A DNA stretch of 64,000 bases from Camarhynchus parvulus (lineage: Eukaryota; Chordata; Aves; Passeriformes; Thraupidae), in the NCBI RefSeq assembly GCF_901933205.1, contig NC_044573.1:53315493-53379492 (forward strand), read 5' to 3'. This document shows positions 62,721 to 64,000 of this stretch, piece by piece. A model generated the notes under the pieces. The model was not told where the DNA came from, made no database searches, and saw nothing but the letters and a program-made list of their open reading frames with translations. The translations under genes were made by a program, and so were the position numbers. Position 1 is the first letter of the stretch; each line of letters starts with the position of its first letter.

Positions 62721-64000
62721 CTTTGGCCCTGCATGAAATGCAGCAAGCTGGTGAGTGCAGTGCTGGAACTTGGCTGTGCTGCACAGCAGCTGAGAAGATA
62801 GGAGAGATGTCATACTGGGGCTAATTGCAGCAGGTTATAGACAGCAACTCGAGGTGTGTGAGGATAATGAACACTCTTTGGGGCAGGGACAACTGGTCTG
62901 AAGAGGAAGTGGCATGGAAAAGGTCATCTCAGGGAAGGACAGGTGTCTAGGGGGGAATAAGCAGGGACAGAGACTGGGAGCGGTGTTTGAGAAAGAATAC
63001 TAAGGTTTTGAAAAAAACCTATTTCTTGCTGAAGTGAAAGAAATCCTATTGTTCCTTGGGCAGAAAGGATCATGTGCATTCTATATGGATAATATATAAT
63101 AATGAAGACATACAAATTAAATCCCTCTGCAAAGAACACATTACTAGCTCTGTACTGATGTACTTAAAATTGAGGAGTTTTCTGCTATTGTAAAAGCACC
63201 GACAGAGGTATAGCAGGGATGCTCTGTGTTTACAAGCATGTGAAGCTAAGAGCAATGGAGTTTTGGGTTCCCAGCACTATCCAGGAATGTACCATTCTGC
63301 AGCTTCTGCCATGCAATGATGAGCTAGGTCAGAAGTGTTTTAACTACTAGCTGCTGAACCTTGGATTTGAATGGCTGGGCACAGACTGGCAATTCATCCC
63401 TCAGCTCACACTGTCACTTCTCCTGGAGCATTTGTTCTTTGGAGAAGATTTCCTATTCATATTCCAACCCCTGTCTTCCCCCTGTATTCTTTTCCCACTT
63501 ATCCCCTGAGAACAGGGTAGCTATTTTCTGTCCATGAGTCAATGGTGAGAATGGTGAAGATTTTGGTACCGGATGATCCAACAGGAGAGGAATTACTGGT
63601 ATTACTTTGCACTCACTCAGCACCAATTCTCCAAAGAGCTGTTATTGTAACATAAAACGCAGCTGGAACATAAACCATTGATCCTTATGAGGTTTTTTTC
63701 CTCAATCAATATTTCTTTATAGGGAAACTTCACTCAGGATGCAATAAAGAGGTACATCATAACTGCTATGTGCCACAGGACACAAGGGTTCATTTTAAAT
63801 GCTCTGAGTCCTGCTGGTAATGAAAGGGGACCGCAGTGCCACAGCAAGCCAGAGGATGATACATTTGGAGACTGGGCTCTGCAGTCTGTGATGCTGTAGG
63901 TGACAACCAGGACCTCTCAGAGAGCTCCCTAGGGCACAGCCCCTGAATCTGCTGGTGGCTGTAGCTCTTGACCTCTCCCGTGCCTTGGACTCCAGGAAAT
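62721..64000. other. Single-copy noncoding DNA to the window end
   Basis: No gene, transposon or simple repeat is recognised. Base composition rises slightly in G+C towards 64000, but no CpG cluster or exon-like segment is visible before the window ends. Confidence 0.5.

Noticed and set aside
1..64000. CRISPR arrays, prokaryotic operons, insertion sequences or ribosome binding sites
   Set aside because: The CR1 and avian LTR content, lack of long frames and base composition all indicate vertebrate nuclear DNA. No regularly spaced direct repeats were seen.

Overview
The window looks like vertebrate nuclear DNA from a bird, probably a songbird. The repeats point this way. Five fragments belong to the CR1 LINE family that dominates bird genomes, recognisable by their reverse-transcriptase translations and by the characteristic CR1 3' end. 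Three solitary LTRs resemble avian endogenous-retrovirus families known to me, and the one at 31176-31560 resembles a family I associate with passerines. The sequence is AT-rich, with few CpGs, no CpG island and low repeat density. Recognised transposons cover roughly 4.5 kb, about 7%. The species-group call rests on recall of repeat families, not on a search.

I find no protein-coding gene, tRNA, rRNA or other classical RNA gene that I can defend. The many short open frames of 60-165 codons show no recognisable domain, and most are what AT-rich noncoding DNA gives by chance. The window is best read as intergenic or long-intron sequence. Two short stretches (32923-32983 and 37905-37975) are bracketed by good splice acceptor and donor sequences. 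They are recorded only as weak exon candidates.

Layout. 1-6.5 kb: single-copy DNA with an A23 run and two small tandem duplications. 6.5 kb: a CR1 3' end on the plus strand. 7.86-8.44 kb: solo LTR on the plus strand with a candidate 5-bp target duplication. 8.5-16.9 kb: single-copy DNA with a (CATA)n microsatellite, a T27 run and a compact palindrome at 15.8 kb. 16.9-17.7 kb: an internal CR1 piece on the minus strand. 18.05-18.43 kb: a block dense in homeodomain-type TAAT/ATTA cores. 26.3 kb: a perfect 18-bp inverted repeat. 31.18-31.56 kb: solo LTR on the minus strand with a perfect 6-bp target duplication. 33.2-33.85 kb: an internal CR1 piece on the plus strand. 36.6 kb: a long polypyrimidine tract. 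45.7 kb: a doubtful LINE endonuclease-like remnant. 47.96-48.40 kb: a degraded LTR on the minus strand. 54.95-55.18 kb: a 226-bp TCTCC pentanucleotide array. 57.45-58.64 kb and 62.31-62.72 kb: two 3'-end CR1 copies on the minus strand.

No multi-gene system can be assembled from this window, and I saw no sign of a previously undescribed one. The parts most worth checking are the perfect hairpin at 26.3 kb, the candidate conserved noncoding blocks at 18.2, 38.9 and 56.5 kb, the pentanucleotide array, and the two splice-bracketed exon candidates.
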